Notes: generated by a model from the letters alone, not told the origin. A DNA stretch of 64,000 nt from CAXTKD01 sp964244885 (GCA_964244885.1 CAXTKD010000002.1:307605-371604); one strand, 5' to 3'; shown: positions 26,895 through 35,685, counted from the stretch's first letter. Made by a program: numbers and translations.

Positions 26895-27739
26895 AGCCGC
26901 TGTCCGATCCCACCGAGTTCGCGATCAGCGTCCACGGGCTGAAGAACGCCTTTGGCGAGCAGGTCGTGCACGACGGACTCGACCTCGACGTCAAGCCCGG
27001 CGAGATCATCGGCGTGGTCGGCGGCTCCGGCACCGGCAAGTCGGTTTTGATGCGCTCGATCATCGGGCTGCAGACGCCCGCCGAGGGCGACATCCATGTC
27101 TTCGACAAGGACATGATGCATCTGGGCAGCGCCGAGGCGACCGACATCCGCCGCCACTGGGGCGTGCTGTTCCAGGGCGGCGCGCTGTTCTCCGGCCTGA
27201 CGGTGGCCGAGAACGTCCAGGTGCCGCTGAAGGAGTTCTACAAGCTCGACCAGCAGCTGATGGACGAGATCGCCGCCTACAAGATCGCGCTCGTCGGCCT
27301 GCCCGCCGAGGCGGGGCCGAAATATCCCTCCGAGCTGTCGGGCGGGATGCGCAAGCGCGCCGGCCTCGCCCGTGCGCTGGCGCTCGACCCCAAGCTGCTG
27401 TTCCTCGACGAGCCGACCGCCGGCCTCGACCCGATCGGCGCGGCGCAGTTCGACGAATTGATCAAGTCGCTCCGCGACACGCTCGGCCTGACGGTGTTCA
27501 TCATCACCCACGACCTCGACACGCTCTACGCGATCTGCGACCGGGTCGCGGTGCTCGCCGACAAGAAGGTCCTCAAGGTCGGAACGATCCCGGAACTGTT
27601 GGATTTTGATCATCCGTGGGTTCAGGAATATTTCCGCGGGCCCAGAGGCCGAGCCGCCGCCGCGGGAGCGGACGATCTGAAGCAAGAGGCCGGCCACAAA
27701 ATTAATGCGGAAGTCGCCGCGTCCGAAGGATCCGCCTGA
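26891..27739 (+). CDS. mlaF: Lipid ABC transporter ATPase MlaF
   Basis: A 282-residue ABC ATPase with Walker A GGSGTGKSVLMR (near residue 45), signature LSGGMRKRAGLARAL and Walker B LLFLDEPTAGLDP, followed by the H-loop ITHDLDT. The C-terminal tail of about 30 residues is Ala/Gly-rich. MlaF powers lipid movement through MlaE. It overlaps mlaE by four bases and mlaD by one (TGATG), so the three subunits are made together. Confidence 0.94.
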   Translation: MKPLSDPTEFAISVHGLKNAFGEQVVHDGLDLDVKPGEIIGVVGGSGTGKSVLMRSIIGLQTPAEGDIHVFDKDMMHLGSAEATDIRRHWGVLFQGGALFSGLTVAENVQVPLKEFYKLDQQLMDEIAAYKIALVGLPAEAGPKYPSELSGGMRKRAGLARALALDPKLLFLDEPTAGLDPIGAAQFDELIKSLRDTLGLTVFIITHDLDTLYAICDRVAVLADKKVLKVGTIPELLDFDHPWVQEYFRGPRGRAAAAGADDLKQEAGHKINAEVAASEGSA

Positions 27740-28701
27740 TGGAGACCAAGAGCAGCAATATCCTTGTCGGCGGCGTGGTGCTGGCGCTGATCGTCGCGCT
27801 GTTCGCGTTCATCCTGTGGCTGAGCCAGGTGAGCGGCGGCGACAAGCAGCGGTTCGACATCTTCTTCAAGGAAGTGAGCGGCCTCGCGGCGGGCGCGCAG
27901 GTGCAGTTCTCCGGCGTGCCGGTCGGTGCGATCGAGGAGATCAAGCTGCTTCCCAACCAGCCCGAGTTCGTCCGCGTCCGCATCACCGTCGACGAGGGCA
28001 TCCCGATCCTGCAGGGCACGACCGCCGTCATCGCCGGCGTCGGCTTCACCGGCGTGTCGATCATCCAGCTCGACGGCGCGATCAAGGGCGCGCCGCCGAT
28101 CACCCAGCCCGGCCCCTATGGCGTGCCGGTCATCCCGACGCGCCCCGGCGCGCTCGGCCAGCTGCTCAATTCGGCGCCCGAGCTGCTCGAGCGGATCAGC
28201 ACGCTGACGCAGCGGCTCGGCCTGCTGCTCGACGACCGCAACCGGAAGTCGATCGGCGGCATCCTCGCCAACAGCGAGCGGGTCACCCGCTCGTTCGCCG
28301 ACCGCTCGGACGAGATCGCCGCGACCGTCGCCGAGACTCGCTTCGCGATCCGCGAGCTCGGCATCGCCGCCGACAAGTTCGGCGGCCTCGCGGATTCGAG
28401 CAAGAACCTGCTCGACAACGAGGGCAGGCCGCTGGTCGCCGACCTTCGCAAGGCGGTGGCGCACGCCAACCAGACGCTGGCCAATATCGACGAGACGACG
28501 AACGCCGCGAAGCCGGCGATCAAGACGCTGTCGACCCAGACCGTCCCCGAAGTCGGCCAGCTGATCCGCGAGCTTCGCGAGGTCACGTCGAACCTCGGCG
28601 CGGTGTCGGCGAAGCTCGACGAAGACCCCGCCGGCGCGCTCCTCGGCGGCCGCCGCCTCCCCGACTACGACCCCGGAAAGCAAGCCAATGGCAAGAAGTA
28701 G
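27739..28701 (+). CDS. mlaD: MCE-domain lipid-binding protein MlaD
   Basis: A 320-residue periplasmic protein with one N-terminal membrane helix (residues 8-29), an MCE domain at about residues 37-115 (FDIFFKEVSGLAAGAQVQFSGVPVGAIEEI) and a long helical C-terminal part that probably forms the hydrophobic tunnel of the hexamer. It is longer than the 183-residue E. coli MlaD, as usual in alphaproteobacteria. The end overlaps the auxiliary lipoprotein gene by 14 bases. Confidence 0.93.
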   Translation: METKSSNILVGGVVLALIVALFAFILWLSQVSGGDKQRFDIFFKEVSGLAAGAQVQFSGVPVGAIEEIKLLPNQPEFVRVRITVDEGIPILQGTTAVIAGVGFTGVSIIQLDGAIKGAPPITQPGPYGVPVIPTRPGALGQLLNSAPELLERISTLTQRLGLLLDDRNRKSIGGILANSERVTRSFADRSDEIAATVAETRFAIRELGIAADKFGGLADSSKNLLDNEGRPLVADLRKAVAHANQTLANIDETTNAAKPAIKTLSTQTVPEVGQLIRELREVTSNLGAVSAKLDEDPAGALLGGRRLPDYDPGKQANGKK

Positions 28702-29314
28702 CATGCTGCGCGCCGCCTCGGTCGCCGCCCTCGCGCTCGTCGCGTCGTGCGGCCCGCTGGTCCAGATCGGCGGCGGCGGCGCGCCGCCGGTCGCGCTCCA
28801 GACCTTCCGGTCGGACGCGCCGCCGGTCTCGGCGCGCGCCGACCCGAAGAACACTTTGCTCGTCGCGGTGCCGAGCGTCACGGGCGCGATCCAGACGCTC
28901 CGGCTCGCGGTCACCACCAGCGACACCGAGGTCAGCTATTTCAAGGACAAGAAGTACGACTTCGTCTGGGCCGAGCAGCCCGCGAAGCTGTTCCAGCGGC
29001 TGCTCGCCGACACCGCGACCTCGCGCGCCGGGGTGACGATCGTCGACGGCCGCCAATCGGACATCCCGGCGGCGCGCAAGCTTTCGGGCATATTGCTCGA
29101 CTGCGGGATGGACGTGCGGAACGCCTCTGCCCCCGTCGTCCACATCCGCTACGACGCGACACTCTCCGGCCGCGACGGCAAGCTGTTCGCGACACGGCGG
29201 TTCGAGGCGACCGAGCCGGTTTCGACGCAGAGCGCGCCGGCGATCGGGCAGGCGCTGAACGTGGCGGCGAACAAGGTTGCCAACGATGTCGCCGGGTGGG
29301 TCGCGGCGAACTGA
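28688..29314 (+). CDS. ABC-type transport auxiliary lipoprotein (PqiC-like)
   Basis: A 208-residue lipoprotein: signal peptide with lipobox LVASC (Cys21), then a PqiC/ABC-auxiliary domain with PPVALQTFRSDAPP near the mature N-terminus and repeated beta-strand character. Such proteins stand at the outer membrane and receive or donate lipid with MCE transporters. It begins inside the end of mlaD, so it belongs to the same operon. No MlaA or MlaC gene is present here. Confidence 0.85.
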   Translation: MARSSMLRAASVAALALVASCGPLVQIGGGGAPPVALQTFRSDAPPVSARADPKNTLLVAVPSVTGAIQTLRLAVTTSDTEVSYFKDKKYDFVWAEQPAKLFQRLLADTATSRAGVTIVDGRQSDIPAARKLSGILLDCGMDVRNASAPVVHIRYDATLSGRDGKLFATRRFEATEPVSTQSAPAIGQALNVAANKVANDVAGWVAAN

Positions 29315-29371
29315 GGAGCCCGAATGGCGGCCTCCGTCACTGTAGAGGTGGCAGCCCCTATTGGGCGGCCT

Positions 29372-29647
29372 CTAATTACGTGGACGCTTCGACATATCGG
29401 TCATTGGACCCTCAATAAATATCACCCAGGTTACAAACCCGCTTCCAACGACCGACAGTCCCAAGGGCGGGATTAAGACATAAAGGCTAGTCGTGTCTAA
29501 TATCCAACCCAAGAATAACGCCAAGACCCATAATGATAACCACGGTAGCAACTGCCATTGCCATTCAATCAGTCGAGCGGAGACTCCTTCAAGGTCGATA
29601 GCTCTCGACAAAAGGTGGGAGCGATAACGCTGTAACAGTTCTTTCAT
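29372..29647 (-). CDS. Small two-helix membrane protein, unknown
   Basis: A 91-residue protein with two hydrophobic helices (about residues 33-50 and 56-78) and basic N-terminus (MKELLQRYRSHLLSRAID). No family recognised. Its DNA is clearly less GC-rich than its neighbours and uses codons such as AAT, TAT and TTA that are rare here, which suggests recent arrival or weak selection. No good ribosome binding site was seen. It is possible that it is not expressed. Confidence 0.45.
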   Translation of the reverse strand: MKELLQRYRSHLLSRAIDLEGVSARLIEWQWQLLPWLSLWVLALFLGWILDTTSLYVLIPPLGLSVVGSGFVTWVIFIEGPMTDMSKRPRN

Positions 29648-29710
29648 GGCGGAGCGTCGGTTCCCTTTGAAATGCTCGCGAAAAAGGCCGCCGGCCGGAC
29701 TGCGGGAAGT

Positions 29711-30481
29711 CTAATTCGCCAAACCCAAATACCCCAGTTGCGCGGCCTTGAAGATCGTCTGGCTGCGGTTCACCGCGTCGAGCTTGTCGCCGGCGTTCTG
29801 GATGTGGAAGCGGACGGTGGCGTGGCTGCGGGAGAGGATCAGGCTGATCTCGCGGTCGGTCTTGCCGACCGCCGCCCAGCGCAGGCATTCGACCTCGCGC
29901 TTGGTGAGCTTGCAGTCCTGCGGCATCGTCTGCCGCGCGCGGGTCGCCTTGGCGTAGCCGGCGATGAAACGGTGGGTGAGGAGCATCAGCGTGTCGCCGT
30001 GCGCCTCGTACTCCGGCGCCAGGTCGGTGCGGTCGGGATCCTGCATGCCGAACGCCGCCATGCCGATCTGGCCGAAGGGAAGGTGGACGGGGACGACGAT
30101 CGCCGCCTTGGTCAGCGCGCGCTTCTCGAAGTTGGCGAGGTCGAGCGCGCCGAGATAGCGGTTGGGCTGGCGGGTGCGGAAGCCGTCCTCGTTCGCCCAG
30201 AACGGCTCGCACTCGTAGCGACAAGCGCGGGCGAGCGGCGAGTGGAGCGCCAGGCGGGTATCCTTCCACCACAAGGTGCGGGCCGCGGCGCCGCCGAACA
30301 CCGTCGCGGCGAGGATCGCGCCGTCGGAGTCGGCCATCGGGACCTTCGAGGCGATATTGTCGGTGACGACGACCCAGAAGTTGCCGAGCGCCTGCGCCTG
30401 GGCGTGGAACGCCTCGGCGGCGCCACGGATGTCGCCAACCTCCCGGATCGAAACGGCATCGAAGTCGGCGGCCGTGGCCAT
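29711..30481 (-). CDS. LuxR-family regulator (solo)
   Basis: A 256-residue regulator with an N-terminal ligand-binding-type domain (residues about 10-170) and a C-terminal LuxR helix-turn-helix (LTKREVECLRWAAVGKTDREISLILSRSHATVRFHIQNAGDKLDAVNRSQTIFKA, residues about 190-245). The input domain looks like the autoinducer-binding fold, but no luxI synthase is in the window. ATG 30481 has a GGGGAG ribosome binding site seven bases upstream; that site is one arm of a hairpin. It follows the HPr gene by 58 bases and may be the last gene of that operon. Confidence 0.85.
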   Translation of the reverse strand: MATAADFDAVSIREVGDIRGAAEAFHAQAQALGNFWVVVTDNIASKVPMADSDGAILAATVFGGAAARTLWWKDTRLALHSPLARACRYECEPFWANEDGFRTRQPNRYLGALDLANFEKRALTKAAIVVPVHLPFGQIGMAAFGMQDPDRTDLAPEYEAHGDTLMLLTHRFIAGYAKATRARQTMPQDCKLTKREVECLRWAAVGKTDREISLILSRSHATVRFHIQNAGDKLDAVNRSQTIFKAAQLGYLGLAN

Positions 30482-30488
30482 CGACGCA

Positions 30489-30509
30489 CTCCCCAATGAG
30501 ATGGGGGAG
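30489..30509 (-). promoter_or_regulatory. Hairpin that can hide the LuxR ribosome binding site
   Basis: On the minus strand CTCCCC (complement of 30504-30509) pairs with GGGGAG (complement of 30489-30494) across a nine-base loop. GGGGAG is the ribosome binding site of the luxR-type gene, so folding would block its translation. The role is inferred. Confidence 0.45.
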
Positions 30510-30539
30510 CCTAGCACGTCGGGCCGCCTAGCTAAAAGG

Positions 30540-30812
30540 TCAGTCTTCACCGAACTTGTCCTCGACCAGCTGGCAGAGCGCCGCGACCGCCGGTTCGGCG
30601 CCGAAGCCGTCGGCGGAGATGACGATCTCGTCGCCCGGCGCCGCCGCCAGCATCATCAGGCCCATGATCGAGGTGCCGCAGACCGAGGAGCCGTCCTTGG
30701 TCACCTCGACAGCGGCGTCGAAGCCGCTCGCCATGGTGACGAACCTGGCGCTGGCGCGGGCGTGGAGGCCGCGCTTGTTGCGGATGACGACGGTGCGGCT
30801 GGTGCCGCTCAT
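30540..30812 (-). CDS. HPr-family phosphocarrier (nitrogen-type PTS)
   Basis: A 90-residue HPr protein. His17 in RGLHARAS is the phosphoacceptor from enzyme I, and Ser48 in CGTSIMGLMMLAA is the regulatory site used by HPr kinase. The presence of both agrees with the upstream hprK gene. It overlaps the EIIA-Man gene start by four bases. In alphaproteobacteria this incomplete PTS has a regulatory and not a sugar-uptake role. Confidence 0.94.
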   Translation of the reverse strand: MSGTSRTVVIRNKRGLHARASARFVTMASGFDAAVEVTKDGSSVCGTSIMGLMMLAAAPGDEIVISADGFGAEPAVAALCQLVEDKFGED

Positions 30813-31213
30813 ACGGTTTCGCCGAGGATCTTGGAGGCGACCGAGATATACTTGCGCCCCGCCTCCTGCGCCGCCTCGACCGCCGCGGCGACGCGGTGGT
30901 CGCGGCGGACGCTGGCGAGACGGATCAGCATCGGCAAGTTGACCCCGGCGATGACCTCGACATTCTCCCGCCCCATCAGCGAGATCGCCAGATTGGACGG
31001 CGTGCCGCCGAACATGTCGGTCAGCAGGATGACGCCGCTTCCGGCATCGACTCGGTCGGCGGCGGCGGCGATGTCGGTGCGGCGCACCTCCATGTCGTCG
31101 TCAGCCTCGATACAGATCGCCTCGACCTGGCCCTGCGGGCCGACGACATGCTCCATCGCCTTGATGAACTCGGCGGCGAGCCGCCCGTGGGTTACCAGCA
31201 CCAGACCGATCAT
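30809..31213 (-). CDS. PTS EIIA component of the mannose type
   Basis: A 134-residue EIIA-Man (ManX-like) domain starting MIGLVLVTHGRLAAEFIKAMEHVVG, with His9 as phosphorylation site and the LLTDMFGGTPSNLAISL signature near residue 65. No EIIB, EIIC or EIID gene is present, so it is a regulatory phosphoacceptor. Overlaps rapZ and the HPr gene by four bases each. Confidence 0.93.
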   Translation of the reverse strand: MIGLVLVTHGRLAAEFIKAMEHVVGPQGQVEAICIEADDDMEVRRTDIAAAADRVDAGSGVILLTDMFGGTPSNLAISLMGRENVEVIAGVNLPMLIRLASVRRDHRVAAAVEAAQEAGRKYISVASKILGETV

Positions 31214-32172
31214 GCTTGTCCGCTCTCTCCGCGCCGGCCGGGCTCGAGCAATTCGCCGTCGCCGCCGTCGTCCTGCTGCCGCAGGTCGCGGTGGACGATC
31301 GTCGGCTCATAGCCCGCCGTTCGCAACCTTGCCCCCATCGCCTCGGTCACGTGCACCGAGCGGTGACGCCCCCCCGTGCAGCCGAACGCGACCGTCAGAT
31401 ACGCCTTACCCTCTTTCGAATAGCGCGGGATCAGCACGGCGAGAAGATCGGCGATACGCTCGAAGGCCGGCTGATACCCATCGTCCGCCGCGATAAACGC
31501 GCCGACGGCGGCGTCAAGGCCGGTCATCGGACGGAGCGCCGCGTCCCAATGGGGATTCTTGAGGAAGCGCATGTCGAACACCAGGTCGGCGTCGCGCGGC
31601 AGGCCGCGGGCGAAGCCGAAGGACATGCAGGTGAGAGTCAGCTGGCCGCCCTGCCCGTGCGCGAACTTCTCGGCGACCGCGCGGCGGAGGTCGTTGGTCG
31701 AATAGTCGGTGGTGTCGATCACCGCGTCCGCCCAGCGGCGCAGGGGCGCGAGGATCTCGCGCTCGCGGGCGATGCCGTCGGCGGCGGGGCGGTCGAGCGC
31801 CAGCGGGTGGCGGCGGCGGGTCTCGGAGAAGCGGCGGACGAGCTCGCCGCCGGCGCAATCGAGGAAGATCAGCCGGGCGTCGGCGCCGGTGTCGGCGCGG
31901 AGGGTCTTGAGGCGCGAGACGATCTCGTCGGCGTCGAAGGCGCGGGTGCGGGCGTCGATGCCGATGGCCAGCGGCCGGCCGGCGGCGCCGTGCTCGGGGT
32001 TTTCCTTGACGCCGAGGAGGCGCTTGAGGAGGCCCAGGGGCATGTTGTCGACGGTCTCGTAGCCGATGTCTTCCAGCGCCTTCAGCGCGGTCGACTTGCC
32101 GGCGCCCGACATGCCCGTGACGAGCAGGATGCGGCTGGGGCCGGAGGCGCGCGGAGGCGGGGGCACCGTCAT
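31210..32172 (-). CDS. rapZ: RNase adapter / nucleotide-binding protein RapZ
   Basis: A 320-residue RapZ (YvcJ) family protein: Walker A GMSGAGKSTALKALEDIGYE near residue 19, the DNMPLGLL block, and the C-terminal domain with SFGFARGLPRDADLVFDMRFLKNP and FGCTGGRHRSVHVTE, the ligand-binding motif. In enteric bacteria it directs sRNA GlmZ to RNase E; in alphaproteobacteria it lies in the HPr kinase operon. The C-terminus is about 20 residues longer than usual and polar. Start and stop overlap the neighbours (ATGA). Confidence 0.93.
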   Translation of the reverse strand: MTVPPPPRASGPSRILLVTGMSGAGKSTALKALEDIGYETVDNMPLGLLKRLLGVKENPEHGAAGRPLAIGIDARTRAFDADEIVSRLKTLRADTGADARLIFLDCAGGELVRRFSETRRRHPLALDRPAADGIAREREILAPLRRWADAVIDTTDYSTNDLRRAVAEKFAHGQGGQLTLTCMSFGFARGLPRDADLVFDMRFLKNPHWDAALRPMTGLDAAVGAFIAADDGYQPAFERIADLLAVLIPRYSKEGKAYLTVAFGCTGGRHRSVHVTEAMGARLRTAGYEPTIVHRDLRQQDDGGDGELLEPGRRGESGQA

Positions 32173-32597
32173 TGCGGGGTGGGTTCTAGCGGCAAGCCGA
32201 GGCGCTTCAAAGCCAGTTCGACCTTCAATGGCGCGGAGGCTTCGAAGGGGGCGACCTCTACAACCTCTACACACATGCCGAGGAATTCGCGGACGGCGGG
32301 ATCGGGCAGGCGGACGGGCGGGCGAGCGAGATCGACGAGGAGTGCGACGGGGGCCTGGGGCTCGTAGGGAAGTTCGACGACGCCAATCCCGCGCACTTCG
32401 AGTCGGCCGGCGATTGTCGATATCGATCGCGCAAGCAGTTGATTATCTTCGATAATCAGTTCGACATAGTCGTCGCCGACGAGGATGGCGCCGCGATCGA
32501 TGAGGCGGAGCGCGAGGTCCGACTTGCCGCTGCCCGAGGGGCCGGTGATCATCACGCCGCGGCCGCCGATCGCGACGACGGTGGCGTGGATTTTCAT
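32169..32597 (-). CDS. hprK: Short HPr kinase/phosphorylase
   Basis: A 142-residue protein equal to the catalytic C-terminal domain of HprK only, as usual in alphaproteobacteria. Walker A is GPSGSGKS (residues 19-26), and LVGDDYVELI follows with the catalytic Asp pair. It phosphorylates Ser48 of the HPr encoded downstream. It starts four bases inside the end of the ChvG-type kinase gene. Confidence 0.92.
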   Translation of the reverse strand: MKIHATVVAIGGRGVMITGPSGSGKSDLALRLIDRGAILVGDDYVELIIEDNQLLARSISTIAGRLEVRGIGVVELPYEPQAPVALLVDLARPPVRLPDPAVREFLGMCVEVVEVAPFEASAPLKVELALKRLGLPLEPTPQ

Positions 32598-34270
32598 TGG
32601 GCGGCGGGAAGCGAGACGGTGAAGCGCGCGCCCGGCGGGTCCATGCCCGGGTTGCGATCCGAGACGCTGATCTTGCCGTCGTGCGCGTCGACGACGGCGC
32701 GCGCGATGGCGAGGCCGAGGCCGGAATGCTTGCCGAAATCCTCGCCCGCCGGGCGTTCGGAATAGAAGCGGTTGAAGATGTCCTCGCGGTTCTCGGGCGG
32801 GATTCCCGGCCCGTCGTCCTCGACGCGGAGCAGCACCCGGTCGCCGTCGGCGGAGACGGTAACGCAGACGACCGCGCCCTCAGGCGAGAAGCTCAGCGCG
32901 TTGTCGATGAGATTGCCGACGACCTGCGCCAGCCTTTGCTCCTCGCCCGAGACCATCGCGGTGCCGGGCTCGGGCCGGGCGAAGGCGATGTGGATGCCGC
33001 GCGGCAGGCCGGCGCGCTCCTCGTAGCCGACCAGAGCCGCGGTCATCGCACCGAGGTCGACGGGCTGGAAGCGGGTGCGCGACAGCTCGGCGTCCAATCG
33101 CGAGACATCGGAGATGCCGGTGATCAGGCGGTCGATGCGGATGACGTCGTCGCGCAACACGTCGAGAAGCTGGGCGCGAAGGGCCGGATCCTTGATCGTG
33201 CCGAGCGTCTCGACCGCGCTGCGGATCGAGGCGAGCGGGTTCTTGATCTCGTGCGCGACATCGGCGGCGAAGCTCTCGGTCGCGTCCATCCGCTGGTGGA
33301 GCGCCTGCGTCATGTCCGACAGCGCGCGGGCGAGCATGCCGATCTCGTCGGTGCGGCGCGGCAGGCGGGGCACGGTAACGTCGCGCGCCCGGCCGAGGCG
33401 GACGCGCTGCGCGGCGATGGCGAGGCGGCGCAAGGGCCGCGCGATGGTGCGGGCGAGGAAGAAGGAGAGCAGCGCCGACAGGCTGAGGACGCCCAAAAAG
33501 ATCAGGAAGGAGGTGGTGCGCTCGTCGCGGACGACGCGAGTGATGTCGCGGGCGTCGTCGGTGACCAGCAGCACCGCGCCGCCCGGCCGGCCGAGCGGCG
33601 CGGCGGCGACCGCGACGGGGGTGCGGTCGGGCGCGTGCACGATCGACACCGCGACCCGGCCCCGCGCCGCGGCGGCGACCTCGGGCCAGGTGGCGCGGGT
33701 CGAGGGCCGATGCTCGACGAAGGGCAGGAGCTTGGGGGCGCGGCCGACGCTCTCGATGACGCGGTCGAGGAAGCGCGCGACGTGCTTCTGCCATGGCTCG
33801 GCGGCGGGATCGCGGAGCACATAGGTTGGGCCGGTGCGGCTCCAGCTGTCGGAGGCGAGGCGGCCCGCAGCGTCGAACAGCCGGAGGCGGGCGCCGGTGG
33901 TGCGGCCGAGGCGCGCGGCGAGGCCGGCGACATCGCCGCCGCCGGCGCGGGTCTGGTCGAGCGCGTCGGCCATCATCCGCGCCTCGACCGCCGCCTGCTC
34001 GCGGCGCTGGTCGATCAGCCGGTCGCGGAAGCTGTCGAGATAGAGGATGCCGCCGGCGAGCATGAGCAGCGCGAACAGATTGACCGCCATGATGCGCTGG
34101 CCGAGCGACCATCGCCGCGACCAGCGGAGGTTGAGCCCGTCGTCGCGGCGCGCCCGCGCGCGGCTGTTCGGCCCGTCATGCCCTCCGGTCGCGGCGGGCT
34201 CCGGCGGCGAGCCGGACGACCCGGACGCGCTCACCGCATGTTCGCGGTCGGCCTGCGTCGCCCGCGCCAT
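32594..34270 (-). CDS. chvG: Membrane sensor histidine kinase ChvG
   Basis: A 558-residue kinase: Ala/Gly-rich N-terminus, membrane helix near residue 60, periplasmic sensor of about 190 residues, second helix near residue 275, HAMP, then the phosphoacceptor His in FAADVAHEIKNPLASIRSAVETL and the ATPase boxes NLIDNALSFS, VEDDGPGIPPENREDIFNRF and GLGLAIARAVVDAHDG. ChvG senses acid or envelope change and phosphorylates ChvI. The ATG at 34270 lies one base from the chvI stop. Confidence 0.92.
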   Translation of the reverse strand: MARATQADREHAVSASGSSGSPPEPAATGGHDGPNSRARARRDDGLNLRWSRRWSLGQRIMAVNLFALLMLAGGILYLDSFRDRLIDQRREQAAVEARMMADALDQTRAGGGDVAGLAARLGRTTGARLRLFDAAGRLASDSWSRTGPTYVLRDPAAEPWQKHVARFLDRVIESVGRAPKLLPFVEHRPSTRATWPEVAAAARGRVAVSIVHAPDRTPVAVAAAPLGRPGGAVLLVTDDARDITRVVRDERTTSFLIFLGVLSLSALLSFFLARTIARPLRRLAIAAQRVRLGRARDVTVPRLPRRTDEIGMLARALSDMTQALHQRMDATESFAADVAHEIKNPLASIRSAVETLGTIKDPALRAQLLDVLRDDVIRIDRLITGISDVSRLDAELSRTRFQPVDLGAMTAALVGYEERAGLPRGIHIAFARPEPGTAMVSGEEQRLAQVVGNLIDNALSFSPEGAVVCVTVSADGDRVLLRVEDDGPGIPPENREDIFNRFYSERPAGEDFGKHSGLGLAIARAVVDAHDGKISVSDRNPGMDPPGARFTVSLPAAQ

Positions 34271-34271
34271 C

Positions 34272-34982
34272 CTATTCCTCGTTGAAGCGGTAGCCGACGC
34301 CGTACAGCGTCTCGATCGCCTTGAAATCGTCGTCGACCGCGCGGAATTTTTTCCTGAGGCGCTTGATGTGGCTGTCGATCGTGCGGTCGTCGACATAGAC
34401 GTCGTCGTGGTAGGCGGCGTCCATCAGGCTGTCGCGCGACTTCACGAAGCCCGGGCGCTGCGCCAGCGCCTCGAGGATCATGAACTCGGTGACGGTCAAC
34501 TGGAGCTCGCGGCCGATCCAGGTGACGCGGTGGCGCGCCGGGTCCATCGCCAGGCGGCCGCGGACGATCGGCTCGGCGGGCGGCTTCTCGCCCTCCTCCG
34601 GCGGCAGGCCGCGACGCGAGGCGGTGCGGCGGAGGACGGCGCGGATGCGCTCGATCAGCAGCCGCTGGCTGAAGGGCTTGCCGATATAATCGTCGGCGCC
34701 CATCGCCAGCCCCAGCGCCTCGTCGATCTCCTCGTCCTTCGAGGTCAGGAAGATCACCGGCAGCTCGGACTTCTCGCGCAGGCGCCGGAGCAGCTCCATC
34801 CCGTCCATGCGCGGCATCTTGATGTCGAGCACCGCGAGATCGGGCGCGTTCTCCTGCAACGCCTTCAGCGCCGTCGCGCCGTCCGAATAGACGCGGACGG
34901 TGAAGCCCTCCGCCTGGAGGGCGATCGACACCGAGGTGAGAATGTTGCGGTCGTCATCGACGAGCGCGATGGTCGCGGCCAT
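34272..34982 (-). CDS. chvI: Response regulator ChvI
   Basis: A 236-residue OmpR-type regulator. The receiver domain starts IALVDDDRNILTSV and has the phosphoacceptor in LAVLDIKMPRMDG (Asp52) and the conserved LTSKDEEID and KPFSQ; the C-terminal winged helix ends in TLYGVGYRF. It is the first gene of the chvI-chvG-hprK-rapZ-EIIA-HPr operon, a conserved alphaproteobacterial layout connecting envelope signals with the PTS. Confidence 0.95.
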   Translation of the reverse strand: MAATIALVDDDRNILTSVSIALQAEGFTVRVYSDGATALKALQENAPDLAVLDIKMPRMDGMELLRRLREKSELPVIFLTSKDEEIDEALGLAMGADDYIGKPFSQRLLIERIRAVLRRTASRRGLPPEEGEKPPAEPIVRGRLAMDPARHRVTWIGRELQLTVTEFMILEALAQRPGFVKSRDSLMDAAYHDDVYVDDRTIDSHIKRLRKKFRAVDDDFKAIETLYGVGYRFNEE

Positions 34983-35049
34983 GGGGCGCGGGGTCTCCTG
35001 TGGTGGCGGAGAGGGGTAGCGTAGGGGGCGTGGGGAGGCAACTTTGGCG

Positions 35050-35685
35050 TTATGGTGCGACGCCGAGCGCCTCGTGGACAAGCCAGAGATAGTCGCGGTG
35101 CGACAGCTGCTCCCACGGGTCGAGCCGTGCCTCGGCTATGAAGGCATCGGCATGGGCGCGGAACGCCGCATAGTCGGCTCGAAACGCTTCGGCGCCCGGC
35201 AAGGGCGTGCCGCGCCGCTCGCCGTTCAGCCAGTCGCGTACGCAGCCGATCACGCCGTCAATGGTGCCGCCATGCGCCGCGATATCCTGTCCGCTGATGT
35301 CCGACAGGAACTGATCGTAACGATGCGGGTGCGAATCGAGGATGAGAGCGCGCTTGCGGCGCTGACGACTCGGGCCTGCGATGCGAAGGCCGAGATGCGC
35401 ACCGAGCTCCAGCGGCATGTTGAAACGCGGCAGACCGCTATCGCTGTCCAGCTCGACACGGGACAGATCGTGGATGGCGTGATCGCAATTGGCGAGCAGG
35501 CGGACGATCTTGACGAAACGGACCTCGGCGCCATCGTTGAAGTCCAGCGCGCAGCGCGGAAAGAATCCGCAGGCGACAACAGTGAAGACGATCGCCCGGA
35601 ACAGCTCTCGATAGTCGGCGTCGAACGGGCAGTTGATGAAGACCGAAGTCGCGCGATCCGGATCAGTCTGCGAGCTGACGGCCAT
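35050..35685 (-). CDS. TIR/nucleoside deoxyribosyltransferase-like protein, unknown
   Basis: A 211-residue protein with the opening motif SVFINCPFDADYRELFRAIVFTVVACGF, then CDHAIHDLSRVE and FNMPLELGAHLGL around residue 90. These three blocks match the fold of TIR and nucleoside 2-deoxyribosyltransferase-like domains, where the glutamate in the last block is catalytic and NAD or a nucleotide is cleaved. No exact family is recognised. ATG at 35685 has a GGGAG ribosome binding site. The start lies within the end of a 59-codon gene, so the two form a small operon. Confidence 0.65.
   Translation of the reverse strand: MAVSSQTDPDRATSVFINCPFDADYRELFRAIVFTVVACGFFPRCALDFNDGAEVRFVKIVRLLANCDHAIHDLSRVELDSDSGLPRFNMPLELGAHLGLRIAGPSRQRRKRALILDSHPHRYDQFLSDISGQDIAAHGGTIDGVIGCVRDWLNGERRGTPLPGAEAFRADYAAFRAHADAFIAEARLDPWEQLSHRDYLWLVHEALGVAP

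Noticed and set aside
29711..30481. Quorum-sensing circuit
   Set aside because: The regulator has the LuxR domains but no luxI-type synthase is present in the window, so only a solo regulator can be claimed.
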